Assembly: GCA_944472155.2 (NCBI GenBank)
Contig: OX235279.1
Coordinates: forward strand, 146,714,199 to 146,778,198
Reading direction: 5' to 3'
DNA: 64,000 nucleotides
From: Trichobilharzia szidati
Lineage: Eukaryota; Platyhelminthes; Trematoda; Strigeidida; Schistosomatidae
Shown piece by piece: positions 21,500 to 34,208 of the stretch. Position 1 is the stretch's first letter. The number at the start of each line of letters is the position of its first letter. The translations under genes and the position numbers were made by a program. Under the pieces are notes generated by a model, which ran no database searches, was not told the DNA's origin, and saw nothing but the letters and a program-made list of their open reading frames with translations.

Positions 21500-24310
21500 T
21501 TGTCCCTAGTCAACACTAACTTTAGTCACAAAGACAGATATTGCGTAACCTGGCAACCTCAGTCACCACATCAACGCTGGACTCAAATAAACCCCGTAGC
21601 GATAGGATATCTTTGGTGAGGGTCAGTTGAAGACTGCCGCTCCTTCTAAAAAAATAGTGCGCCCTGGTTCGCGCACGTTCATGCCTACGTCTAAACGGAC
21701 ATAAGAAATTGTTGGCAGCGAAGCAGTTACATCCCCAAACAGATCGAAACTCTGAGTCTCTGTTTAAGGAAGAAATAGGGAAACGAGTATCTGACGTCGT
21801 CAGCAGGACTCCTCCTGAGGAAGCCTGGTACAACATACAGTTATCTGTAGACACAGGTGTAAAAGCTCTTAATAACCTGAAACGGAGAGTTAGCAAGAGC
21901 CATTGGACTTCTACCACCTCATCTGAACTGATTCAGACAAGAAGACTGACTCCGGTGAATTCCGAATATGATGAGGAGCGAAAGGTGCTCAAACGCAAAC
22001 TAGCAAGAAGCCTTTGTGACGACCGTGAACAGTGGTGGGCGACAAAAGCGAAAGAGATGGAGAAGGCATCAGTGATAGGTAAAACCAGACAACAATTCAG
22101 ACTTAAAGAGGAAACAGATGGCAAAAGGCAAATGACAAGTGAAATAATCTCTGAGAAAAGTGGTGCTATGACTAGCTCTGAGGATGGACAAACGTTGGGA
22201 AGAACACTTTGAGGAGCAGTTTAATTAGTCTACAACCAGGCTCAACTTGGGAAGCATCAAATACCTCCCTGAATGGGATGTAGACACAGGTCCTCCGTCC
22301 CTAGATGAGGTTACAAGAGCTGTCACAGTCTGAAACGAGGAGAAGCTGCGGGACCCATTGGAATGACTCCAGAGGTATTTAAGGACGGTGGAGACAGTAT
22401 ACTGCCCTCGTTAACTAAGGCACTGTGCAGCGTCTGGGGAATCAGAGGAAGTCCCATCGGTCTGGTGTAGGTCATGGATTATCCCAATTTACAAGTAGGG
22501 ATACAAGTCTTCCTGTGATAATCACAGGGGGGTTAGCTTGACTAATATGACATCTAAAGTTCTGGGCTCAATAATCATGCTTAGACTAAGCGGTTCTCGA
22601 GAGGAACAAACAGGAGAGAACCATACAGGCTTTAGACCGGGAAGAGGCTGTATCGATCATATCTTCACCCTACGACAGATTCTGGAACAGAGACATACTT
22701 ACCGGCGTCCAACAATCGTCACATTTCCTGACCTAAAGGCGGTATTCTATTCTGTCGACCGAGAGGTACTCCAGAGATGCTTGGTTGTGAAGGCAATACA
22801 TATGAAATGCATCGCACTGATCAAGGCACAGCCGTTAGGACGCTCGCCGACTATTCGCATGGTCCGGGATTCGATCCCCGGCCACCGACGCACTTCTTTA
22901 CCTCTCTAAGAGAGAAATAAAGCTGATAAAGAGAGAAGGTGGGCATGAGGCTAGCAACCCCATCCTGTAAAAATAATCACCACTGTTACAGAAACTTCAA
23001 GCCTCTATCTTTCAATGGGAACGTGAAGGAATAAAAAAATTGCTGGTGGTGATCAAGGCACTCACTCTATTTGAACTCATGCAGCCAACCAGGTAAGAGC
23101 CTACGGATAGTTGTCATCTGCAGTGGTGATAACTGGTGGTGTCTATCGGGGATGCCCACTATCCCCATTTCTACTCAATTCCATCATATATGTACTAATG
23201 GAATTAACCCTAAGTGACTTCAGCAACTCAGGGATTGACTTGTTACCATCAAGGGAATAATCTCGTTGACTTAGAATATGCGGACGATATAGTCCTTCCT
23301 GCTAAGTGAGGAAGACGCTGACAAAATCCAGAGTCTTCTGAACTCCTTGAAGAGCAGTAATCTTCGAATGTTTGGCATGCTATTCGTTCCGTCTGTCAAA
23401 TGTAAGATGATCCTACAGGACTAGTCTGGACTACATTGACTCCTAGCTTAGAAATAGGGAGTGAATTGGTACAGCGAGTTAATCACTTCCCTTATTTGAT
23501 AAGTTGCATCAATCAGCGGGTTGACCGCCTACTAAATCTCTGCACAGATACAGAAGGCCCGTCTAGCATATGCCAGTTTATGCCATCTCTGACAGAGACG
23601 TGATATCCGACTGGCTATTGACCAAAGGGCGTGTCTACTGCTTAGAAGTTCACTCCGTCATCCCTTATGGCTGTAAGACTTGGCCACTGAGAATGAAAGA
23701 CATGCAGAGCCCAGCTAGCTGTCTTTGATAATAGGTGCCTGTGTTTTATACCCTGTGTTAGGTGGTATAACAAGGTGAGCAATATTGAGGTTTGGGATCG
23801 GTCGAGTGCTAGCTTAGGAAGGGAAATTAATTGACGAGTATGTGAAGTTACATTGACTGAGATGGTTAGGACATGTGTTACGTATGTCTAGCTATCGCCT
23901 TCCTAGACGGGCATTGTTAGTCAGCTGACATAGGGTCAGGTTGGAAAAGAGCCGATGGTGGTCAAATCGAAACATGATTTCACCAGTCAATGAAATCCAC
24001 AACAGTTAGTTTAAGCCAGCCAGTCACGCAGGAAGGTGTAAACTTCTTGGCTGGTTGGGGTCCTCGGGAAGGTAAAAACCAATGGCTCGAGACAACCGAT
24101 GACATAGCTTAAAATCGTTGTCAGTGATGGCGCAGATTCATCTACTCCTTCCGACTTATAATATCCAATAAAACTATATTGTTCTTCGACATTACTATTC
24201 TTTTCGCCTTATACTCTTGTTTACTGTCTCTATTTTGCATTTCTTTTTACTTTCTTCTCTTGCTGCAAGTCAGTGCATAGTTATGCGTTGAATCCAGTCA
24301 GTCAGAATGG
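21500..24310 (+). mobile_element. RTE-B LINE, long decayed copy
   Basis: The order of readable parts is: the end of the endonuclease (SAWTQIN near 21570); the linker EEIGKRVSDVVSRTPPEEAW and REQWWATKAKEMEKA; RT motifs EVFKDGGDSILPSLTKALCS, then GFRPGRGCIDHIFTLRQILE; VDLEYADDIVLP at about 23270 (YADD intact); NHFPYLISCINQR; and the 3' end block AAAATCGTTGTCAGTGATGG. The tail is CCAGTCAGTCAG at about 24295. Many frameshifts and stops, so it cannot move itself. A SINE-1 is inserted at 22829-23049. Confidence 0.85.
22829..23049 (+). repeat. SINE-1 copy nested in RTE-B, 11-base target duplication
   Basis: TGATCAAGGCA is repeated exactly at 22818-22828 and 23050-23060. Removing the SINE restores the RTE-B coding text (IALIKALY-type stretch, as in the copies at 53280 and 56910). 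The tail is TTCAATGGGAACGTGAAGGA then ATAAAAAAA. The head lacks its first bases (the A box starts at GCCGTTAGG). Confidence 0.92.
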
Positions 24311-25394
24311 AACTGTACCACAGAAGGCGGAGAGATTACTCAGATACAGTACAGCAATAACTGGCTTTTTTCTGCACCATTAATCTTACTTTCGCACTGA
24401 ATGAGTACCTTCAGAGTTATTTCCCTACTTTTAGGCCTTATTTCGCGTTTTACATCATCGTTATAGGTTTACGCAGACTGTTTAAATGTCGGATTGTTTG
24501 AGCTCGATTTTATAAGCTAGGTGCTTAATTTTTAGATGGTTTTTGTGATTTTAACAAAATTTTATGATAATTGCTTATAACTTCAATTAACAATAATCAG
24601 ATCATCACGGACGACATGATAGGCAACAGACCAGAGATTACTATTTAATAAAACTACTTGTGCTGTGTATTTACAAGGAACATGAACAAATTACAATGAA
24701 CATTCGTACAGTACGCAGTAATAGAAATAGTCAATCATCATCACATGGGCAACGCATTGTCAAATATATTCGTGCTAGTTTTTCCTGAACTCTTGGTTGC
24801 TTTGTAACTCTCTCAGATCGTCTGTAAGAAATTATCAACAGAAAGAGGAACGTTAGCAATGGAATAATAGAAAAAAATCTCTGGAACAACTAACCTCATG
24901 AATTTATCCGTTTCGAACAAAATAATCACCCAGACTGAAATCTCTGACATGTAACCGTTTTTTAACTCCTACAGACGGCCAATAATAAATTATTCTGTAA
25001 TACCTTACATCCGATGAAATCATGGTTATTATTAAATGTGTTCGAGGAATTTGAGATTAGAAGAGTGTGCTACAGGTGCTTCACTACTGTAGTGAACCTG
25101 GACTGGAACTGCAGAAACAAATTATAATCTCGTCGACGAAATACTATTTGGTAAGTGTTTGAATTACTGAAACCATAAGAGCAATATCAGCTTTGGAACT
25201 GTAGGAATGCAGCATAACATCATGATTACACAGATGTCAGAGAAGTTAAACTTTAAGCACCAGAATGAATCAATAAACAAAAGACTGTGAACGCGCCAAT
25301 CACATTTATAAAAAGGCAATTCTTGCGTATAAAATACAATAAATTTATGAAAATAATGAATAGAAAGGCATGCACCTTTGTCTGACGTATGACA
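24311..25394. other. Intergenic, nothing recognised
   Basis: AT-rich, no readable element. Confidence 0.4.
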
Positions 25395-25893
25395 AAAATG
25401 CCTCTCAGTCATGGGATTAAGTGTCACTATAGTAGCTGTGAAGTCAGTGCTACTATATGCATCAGAGACTTGCACTGCGCGTCATAAAGAGCACATCAAA
25501 CAAACTACAGACCTTCATCAACACTTGTCTTCGCTCAATACTCAAGATCCGATTGCCGGCCAGAAAAGATCAGCAACAGGGATCTCTGGGAGCAAACCAA
25601 CCAGGAACCGATTGTGCAAAAAATAAGCAGGAAGAAATGGAGATGGATTTTCCATACTCTGAGGAAACCATCAAGTGACATCACATGACAGGCCATTGCT
25701 CGAGTGGGACCCGAAAGGGAAGCGGCGAGTTGGTCGTCAGTGCGAGGGTGACTTGGAAGAGGTCATGTGAAGGGGGGTGAAAACGTGTGGGCAGATGTGG
25801 AGCCAGGTGAAGACTCTAGCAGAGAACAGAACGCAATGGAGACGCACGGCCGAAGCCCTATGTTCCTCTAGGAATTAAAGGAAATATAATAAT
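25395..25893 (+). mobile_element. RTE-A LINE, 3' end fragment
   Basis: Readings KSVLLYASETCTA, then LQTFINTCLRSILKIRLPAR, then RRKKWRWIFHTLRKPSSD-like text across a frameshift. The noncoding tail ends CGAAGCCCTATGTTCCTCTA then GGAATTAAAGGAAATATAAT. This copy keeps the longest readable C-terminal domain of the short RTE-A pieces. Confidence 0.85.
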
Positions 25894-27639
25894 AATATAG
25901 TAACTGTTCCATATGCTGTACATGCTTTCATCTGGGTCTTCTAACACTAACCCTAACTCGAACCAACCGTGATATCTCCGTAATCAGGTTATTCTTACCT
26001 TAACCTGTCGGCTTAAACCTTAATTTAGTCCTTCCTAAAAATCACCAAAACTTACTCGTTTTACATCGAAGCATTTCATCAACCATGCGTCTATAATGTT
26101 ATTCGCTTGGTTTCAATAACTTGCTAACCAAACGTTGCAAAATCATTGGCGTGGTTTTACTCCGTTGGTACTTATTGGTGCTTAAACTTTAACTTGGCCC
26201 ACATTTCAAACTAAAATGACATTTGATTAGATTCACTAAAATACCTTTATCATAAGAACACTAGAAGAGGTGAAAAACACTATGGACTACAATGTAACAC
26301 CTCGACAAAAACCTACACCATTTAATCTAGCTATCTTTTGTTCTATTACCTTTTTGTGCAATGCCGCATATGGTATCATCAATCTGTAAGATAAGAATCC
26401 ATACTTGAATAAAAAGAATGGTAAAAACTTTATCAAGAGAAGTTTGCAAGTAAACATCTTTTAGACCCACATAGTTTGTATAGGATATTTACGGTGTTTT
26501 GTGATGCACATCTCTGCTTTAGTAGTCACGAAACGATCCCATCATTTTTCCGTCTACCTTCAATGGAGTTACAATATGAGCCAACTAATTTACACAACTC
26601 TTTCTTAACCGCATCCATCCAAACTATGTGAAATTGATCGGCGACTCAGAAAAGCAGGATAACCCGATTATTATGCGTGCATGCACTGGATTTTCATGTC
26701 TTCCACACACTATGAACACAGTAAGACTATTTCCTTTAACAAGACACATGGCATCATGGTAGTTGCGTTACCTTCTGGCGTGATTTGCTTCACTTATCTC
26801 CTCGTCTCTCGATAAGTTTTTACCTCTAGTTTATCTAGTCGATTCGATTATCATCCTCAAATTCTCTATATTCGACAGCAACATCACTCTCTTGTAAGTC
26901 TGTCTTAGTATCCTAACTTTTTGTGCTTCACACTGAACCTAGAACTCTGTTACACTTGGAAATACAGCAACATAGTGCGGTCTTTGGGAAGCTAAGTCGT
27001 CAAGTTACTCACACTTCGTTTCGTAATCACCTGCATTTCATAGAAAGGTTACTTCACATTCATTGAGCTTCGGTTAGTGACTAGAAAGTCACTAGAACAC
27101 CTAGTTACTCCAGACGCTAAATGAGGTAGTAAATGATGTAATTCTGACCTCAAAAACTGTAAGATCTTCCCCTAAGAGTCTGAAGTGTAATTTGCTATCA
27201 GCCGCCTGTTGTACAACAGCAACACACTGTGGAAGATAATCCGACTTACTTAGCCACTATCTATCTCGTTATTAATAATAAAGACCAAGTTTCCTGCAAA
27301 ACATTAGGATTCAATCTTCTACCTGGTCACTTGAAAAGTACATGTAGTTGAGTTGTTTTAAAGTCTGCAGAAAAGGCCTTTTGTTAATTGTCAGCTGTTA
27401 GCCGAGTACACACAAAATGATGAGTCTTTTGAAGAAATAGACTTAGACAAAGAAAGTACCAAAAACAGACTGATCGTTAAGAAACAAAGACTTGTAGCAT
27501 TTTGTTCATTGTTAGTGCGAGGGATAGAATATTGTTCGAGCGCCCAGACAGAAGCAGGTAGTTGTCTTAAAGGATCATTCCCCTAGCCGCTGAATTGAAG
27601 TCTCAATCACAAGGCAGAGGAGCAGCGTTCCCATTGGAT
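25894..27639. other. Intergenic, nothing recognised
   Basis: No repeat or exon that I can support. Confidence 0.4.
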
Positions 27640-27800
27640 TCTGCAGCCTATGTACACCACAGCAACTGCTTCTAGTCTAACAGCTATTCAGACAACCTTC
27701 CTGGCACGGTACGACCCGCAGGGAAAATTAGTTCCAGCCACTGTAGCTTGTTGGGTCATTGCAGTATGCAAGCTCGATCACCACGTCAAGATAGAAGTTA
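27640..27800 (+). repeat. Interspersed repeat shared with 58180-58330
   Basis: Blocks such as AACTGCTTCTAGTCTAA, ACAACCTTCCTGGCACGGTA, GCTTGTTGGGTCATTGCA and CACCACGTCAAG recur in inverse orientation at 58330-58180 with small changes. The conceptual text there (ACWxxxxKPDHHVK) hints at a zinc-finger-like coding region of a LINE ORF1, but this is unproven. Confidence 0.55.
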
Positions 27801-30639
27801 TCGGCACTTAGTAATTAGTTTCAGTGAAACACAAAAGCTTTCCTCACTGAATGCAAACAAGAAACCTGTTATTAAACAGTCTAATAAGGCTCTTCGCCTC
27901 ACTTTAGCTCAAGTTGTAGGAACCAGTACATGCCAAAGATGTTGTAATTTAGATCTCAGCAGTAGAACTCAGACTGTATCGAACAATGAGAACTTATTAA
28001 TACGAATGATACAAACAACCTTTGACAAGATCCATTCCATAAAATCCAATAATTGATCGTATAAAATTTGAAACAACCATAAATGCGCCAACGAATACTG
28101 AGAGCCAAAATGACAATACTTTAACTGAGGCAAAAGAGAAGATTGACTACAAGCGGAATGTTGTTGTCTCGACTGAAAATAAACTTCATACCAAGAATCT
28201 CAGGTGAAAAATTACCAAAGGGGCAATATATCTTCGAGGCTGAGCAACAATTCCAATAGCAATTCGTGGATAGTACTCATCAAACCTAGAGGTATGTAAT
28301 TACAGCGTTAGACGGTGGCGCTAATGTAAACATCCTCAGAAATATCTCTGGTTATGAAGGAATAGAAATAATTGTCATACGGGATTACCTGCCAGGGTCT
28401 TATCAACAAAAATAAACGTGAAGGCAGCTTTATTTCATGCAGTAACAACCAATTCATTATTTTTACCGAATTCACAGGTACTGGTCATAAACTTTATACC
28501 AGACTCCCAACGTCTTATGACACTCTCATTCAGAACAATTACTCACCCTGCGCTTATGATGAAAATTTCACTTATATTTCAGTACAGCATGATATAACAA
28601 CAAGTTCACTATAAATTCTAGACATTTCAGTATGTCATCCGACACATGTAATCCCAATGCCACGGAGAAAAAAGCTGTCTCCCAAGAAAGGTCTTGTTTG
28701 AAAATGGATACCCATCACAGCAGTCAAAACCTGTAAAATGAGACTTGATATCTGTAGCTGAGAAATTCCTACACATGAACTCTGAATTCGAGGGTGACCT
28801 ACTGACATCCTTAAAAGAAGAATCCCCGAGTGGGACGTTCGTTGCAGCATTGTTGGGAGTACTCTTTCCTAATCAACCATCACTGTTTAAAAACCTCTGA
28901 AGGACACAATCACGCAGCTGACCAATTTTGTGTGTATTTACCAGTGGAACTAGTCGTATTGGTCGTTTGACGCCGGTTTTGTTCAAAAGGGTGTAACTAC
29001 AAAGAGACGGAAATAAACCTATAAGTGGAGCGACGATTGTAAACTTCATCGATACTAGTCATCTTATCTTCACAACCTCTTCCCTCAAAGTTATTCGTAA
29101 GGCAAAAAATAACCTGCCAAAATTATTACGCATGCACCTCATCTGAGTTTCTGAAGCTTTACTTATTCAAACAAAGAAAATAGAGCTTCGTAGTTTGATT
29201 GCTTAGGCAAAAAAGGTTAGGTGAAGTTTACTGTCCACCATGGGTCTGTATGTTAGTTTGATTACCTGCTCGAAGTAACAGTTTCCCAGTTAAGTCAGCA
29301 GGTTTCCTGGATAGCAGAGGAGGCATTTCTCTGTCCTTGGCTCTTGTAACTACTGGGAATAATGCCTGTAGTCTTATCCCTCACATAGAATAGGCGAGTT
29401 GAATGGTTGCCAGTATCAGCCATTGCCATTGCTGTCTAGTTTGGGAGTTTTCCTGAGAGCACAGGTGATACCAGAAAATCCCAGTGCTTCCTGTAGGTGT
29501 CATTAATCGTTTCCGAGAGAATGAACCTATACGTAGCTGTGATTACAACCTACCACTATGTAACTGGAGGTTTCAAACCATTGCTTTTAATTCTGCCGTT
29601 TGTACAGTGGACCGTAAGTCGGATGACACTGGTGTCTCGGTTGTAGACGTAGTAGGGAGAGGTGGTGCACCCTGTACAGGCCGTTACACACTGAGTTGTC
29701 GGAGTGAACTTCTATTGTACTATCCGCCATGTCGGCCAAACCCTCAAGATCCATTGAATTAGATGCAATGCCACATGGTAATTGTTAAGGCCACATTTGA
29801 TTAAAGACAATTCCATCCTGCTTATATATCCCGATAAGTTCTTTCACATCTCAGGAGCTGAGAGAGCTTTCTAAAACATAGCTCAAATGAAGTATGTAAC
29901 TGCTGTAGGTTCTCTGTATAACTGCCGCCATTGTAGACCTCCACGAATGCGCTTAATTAAGTCCCCAAGTTCTGTGGCTACTCCACAGCTAAAGTCTCTA
30001 CTATACGTAACTTCTAGGAAGTTTTTAACCGTATACCGCTCCCTAAGAATTTAGATTCTACGACTGTGGACCACATTCGCTGGTTGTTGAAATTGCAAGG
30101 TGTTAAATGTTGATCTGCAATTACGTGGATAGCGGAGATCTATCCTACGAGGTATGTGAGCAAGCAGAGGATGTCAGAATAAAAAGGTAGCTATGAAATA
30201 TACAATCACCAGAAATAATGTAATACTGGCTAATTGAAAATAAACTTGTAACGGGGCTGACCAGTGAATTTGTGACGGACATTACTTGATACAGACTCAG
30301 TAATTATCAGCAACATCAACCAACACAAAACAGTAATTAAGAATAATAAATTGTCAGAATATACACTTACTTGGAGGTTAGTTTTAGTCCACTATCCACA
30401 AATTTATTAATATAATCCAAAGATTAGCACGTAGCATATTTTAATGCTTCTTCTCCAATGTAGGTTTACCAAGCTGGTTGTTGAATCTTCTTTGCAAGAG
30501 GATGTAGATCTCTTGTAAGTTCCAAAAGATGCAAACAATTATTGTGATGTCAACTAGGCAGCTGCAGAAAAACAAAAGACGAACACGTGTATGTTTTGTT
30601 CCCCAAGCAAAGAAAACTGTACTTACATTCCAAATTCCA
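27801..30639. other. Intergenic, mostly unassigned
   Basis: A 102-codon frame at 27748-28056 and others at 28372 and 29484 show no family I recognise; they may belong to the element begun at 27640. No splice-supported gene was found. Confidence 0.35.
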
Positions 30640-30984
30640 GTTTAATGGTGAAATATATTAACAGAACGATGAAGTAGCTATGGTGTCTTCGTTCGGTTCA
30701 CTACTTGCTGACTGTTTCAAGGCACACCTAGAATCGAGTACTTTACAACCAGCTACACATCAATCCGAAGTCTGGAAGCGTTATATCGATGATATTTTCG
30801 TCAATGGCGATGAGAATGTTGATCTAAATAAAATCCTTCAGGTATCTAACAGTCAATCATCAATCATTTACTTTCATTCTAAAAGTTGAATCATAGGGAA
30901 AGCTTCCTTTCCTAGATGTACAGCTTTCGATGAGAAACGATGGATCAATACAGATTCAGATTATAAGGACAGAAGGCTCTTGTG
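30640..30984 (+). mobile_element. PLE-a, left part of a split copy (RT)
   Basis: Readings SSFGSLLADCFKAHLESSTL, then KRYIDDIFVNGDENVDLNKI, with an RT YIDD box, then GKLPFLDVQLSMRNDGSIQI in another frame. It breaks off just where the CR1-A 3' end begins, and resumes at 34209. Confidence 0.8.
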
Positions 30985-33900
30985 GCCTGTGTTAATCCTT
31001 GCAAAATATATCTTCGCAGAGATCTAACTTCTCTTTGAAAGCGTTCACCGATGGAGCTGTTACTACTGAATCAGGTAAGGAGTTCCAGTCGTTGACCACT
31101 CTGTGAGAGAATCTAAACTCCAAACGTATTTTATTCGACCTCGGTTTGAGCACCTTTTTGCGGTGACCCCGTAAATGTATCCTAGAAGGAGAGAAAAGTT
31201 TAGAAAGGTCAGTTCCTAAATCACCCTTAATTACACGGTAAGCCAAAATTAAGTCGCCTCTCTTCCTTCGTTATGATAATGGGAAGATATTTAAATGCTC
31301 CATCCTCTTATCATAAGGAAGGTATGAGATACCACTAACTAATTTCGTTCCTACTCTCTGTACTCTTTCCAGGAAATGTGCCTCCTTTTCGAAGCATGGG
31401 CCCGCCGCTTGTACGCAGTATTCTAGATGAGGCCTGACATATGTTGCGTAGAGTATTTGGAACATGCCCTCGTCTAATCATTTGAAAGCTCTTCGGAGTG
31501 CCCACAGCATTCAAAAAGCCTTAGCTGCGGCTGCATTGCAATTTGCAGTTGTCTTGAAATCGCTGCTGACAATGATTCCTAGGTCTTTCTGTTCGTTAAC
31601 ATCAGGTAGTTCTGTGTCCCCCAGGGAGTACGACGTATAAGACTTCTGACCTAAGTGCATTACCGCGCTTTTCTTAGAATTCATTTCCAAACTCCAAAGG
31701 TTCGACCACTCACCTAATTTATCTAGATCAGTCTGTAGGGCTGACCTATCCTCGTTATTATTTACAGTTTTCCATATGTTAATGTCTTCTGCAAATAACA
31801 ATGAAGATGAAGAAAGAATCCCCGGTAGCTCATTAACGTATAATAGGAATAACAAGGGGCTTAATACAGTTCCCTGAGGCACTCCACTGGATACTGCTTT
31901 CCACCCTGATAGTACACCGTTAACTCTAACCTTCTGCCTTCTATCCATTAGGTAATCCCTAAACCACTCACATAGGCATTGGTCTAGTCCGAAACCTTTA
32001 AGTTTACTAAGGAAACCTAAGTGGGATACTTTGTCGAATGCCTTGCTAAGATCAATAAAAACCACGTCCAACAGAAGGTTTTTATCTCTGGCCTCGACCC
32101 AATCTTGCCTAGCTAACAGTATGTTTGTCAAGCAGGATCGTCTTGGTCGGAATCTATGCTGTTCAACTGCCAGTAAGCCATGTGGTTCAACATAAGCTAA
32201 TAGCTGATCCCTTATAATAGTTTCCATTACCTTTGCTATAATGCATGTCAGACTTACCGGCCTGTAGTTAGATACCAATTGCCTGTCCCCCTCTTTGAAG
32301 ATAGGGCTTATAATGGCATTCTTCCAGTCCCTGGGTAGCTTAGCCTGGGTCAGCGACATTTGGAAAATCTCTGCAAGCGGAATATGAATTATATTTGCCA
32401 AGGAGATTAACAGTTTAGGATGAAGTCCATCAGCCCCAGGTGATTTACCTGGCTTCAATTTAGACAGTAGTTTGAGGACCTTTGTGTGCTCTAACACAAT
32501 TGAGGGCATCTGAGTGGCAATGGTAGTGACGTCGCTATATCCCTGGGTGGTACTATCAGACGAGACGACGTCACAGAAGTATTCAGAGAGGTTTTCAGCC
32601 TTTCCTTCGTCTGACTCAGCCGTTTCTCCACTAATGCTTTTGAGTGACGGTATACCATTGCTAGTTTTAGTCCTACGTTTAATAGACGAGTAGAGCCTTT
32701 TTTGGTAATGAACACAATCTTGTACAAGCCGTCTCTCGTACTCTATACGACTCTTGTTAATCGCATACTTACAGAGATTTCGAATTTTGCAGTAGTCTTT
32801 CTGGAAATTTTCACTTCCTGTCATAATAAATTGGTCCCATAATTTCTTTCGCCGTCTTAATAGCCTCCTTATTTCACTAGTAATCCAAGCTGGCTTGTTT
32901 GATAGCTTTCGAGGAGTGTACCAAGGTATAAAAGGTGAAGTGACACAATCTAGTGTATTCCTAAATCCTACCCAAGCTTCCTCGACAGTCCGACTTGTAT
33001 CTACTGACCAGTCAACTGCAGTTGCTGCGTTCCGGATTCCTTGCATACCCACTTTCCAAATGTTTGGACGAGCAGATTCTGACCTATGTGTGAGAGAATG
33101 AATCTTAAACGTAAAAGCAGTGACTATGTGGTCACTGCTGCCAAGCGGCGGAAGGCACCTGATGTTACCAACGTCCTCCTTCTGGTGTGGTAATACCAAG
33201 TCTAGAGTAGATGGATCATGTTCCGGGTGATACCGTGTTGGTGCATGCATATGTTGCATGAGTGCACATTCAAGCACTGTCAATGTGAGCTCCCTATTGA
33301 AACAGGTATACAAACTAGTGGAGTTTAATTCCCCCCAGTTAATGTGTGGAGCATTAAAGTTGCCAACAACCAGACACCTGTTTCTACTACCCTACACCCT
33401 CAAGTGATTTAGAACGGTCATCAGCTTGGTTAGCAGGACTTCTGTAAATAACTCCGATCGTTAAAGTGCCTTTTTTCAAGTTAATGACGCAACTTGCGGC
33501 TTCACTGGTGCCGCTGTCATGAGCTTCTGACAACGTTAACCTAACCTCTATGTCATCGCGGATGTATAGAGCAACCTCTCCACCTTTCCGACTACTTACT
33601 CTGTCTGCTCAAATGCAGATGTACCCAGGTATTAGTGGATTTAAGTCTACACCCACTAACAACCATGTCTCAGTGATAGCAATCACATCAGGTTGTAGTC
33701 TTTCAGATAATTCTCCTAATTTGGCGAGCTTATTCCTAAGACTACATGCTTTCGTATAGCACACCGAAACACCTACGTGTTCATCCGCCTTATGAAAAGA
33801 GGTCTCGGCAGCATCGGTTTCCGAGACCTCACCACCCGAAAACCCAATAGCTCGAGGTCTTTTTCGCCTTTCTCTAGCCTGGCCTTTAGTCCAGCCACGG

Positions 33901-34208
33901 CTTCTTTTCTTTTGATTCTATCTTCTAAAGGCCAATCAGGCCCTATTTTTTTTTAAAAATTTTGAACGCGTTGTTGAGGATGGTGCTTCTCTCTGTTTCG
34001 TTCCCTAAAACTATCTTAAGTAGTCGTCGAGAAGTTTCCGTAGCATCAGGGTTTCGTTTTCCGATCCTGATGGCTTTTCTTATGTGAACTCCAATTGTTT
34101 TTTCGGGAAGTATTTCCCGGATTATGGAGCTAACCGCCTTCAGATCATCTGCATGTCGGGCAACTGGATCTGTGTTCTTAGATTCCTCCAAATTCCAGAT
34201 GATCAATT
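30985..34208 (-). mobile_element. CR1-A LINE, near complete, inserted in PLE-a
   Basis: On the - strand: an ORF1-like piece (VHIRKAIRIGKRNPDATETS at 34206-33943); endonuclease segments (QPDVIAITETWLLVGVDLNP, TIGVIYRSPANQADD, VVGNFNAPHINWGEL) with frame breaks; then one continuous RT frame from 33313 to 30992 interrupted by only three stops (31513-31511 TGA, 31480-31478 TGA, 31273-31271 TAA). RT motifs include KPGKSPGADGLHPKL, FIDLSKAFDKVSH and SSGVPQGTVLSPLLFLLY. The catalytic box reads LLFAEDINIW, where FADD is expected, so the enzyme is dead. The C-terminus FSHRVVNDWNSLPDSVV is typical of CR1. Confidence 0.88.
31511..33313 (-). pseudogene. CR1-A ORF2, RT part, 600 codons
   Basis: Open frame from the end of the endonuclease through the RT fingers, palm and thumb: LSKLKPGKSPGADGLHPKLL, SNYRPVSLTCIIAKVMETII, VVFIDLSKAFDKVSHLGF, GVPQGTVLSPLLFL. 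Asp to Glu in the FADD box (FAED) and a premature TGA after AAAKAF make it non-functional. The frame carries on after the stop to 30992. Confidence 0.87.

Noticed and set aside
27748..28056. Host gene on the + strand
   Set aside because: No known domain, no splice-consistent partner exon, and it adjoins a repeat found elsewhere in the window.
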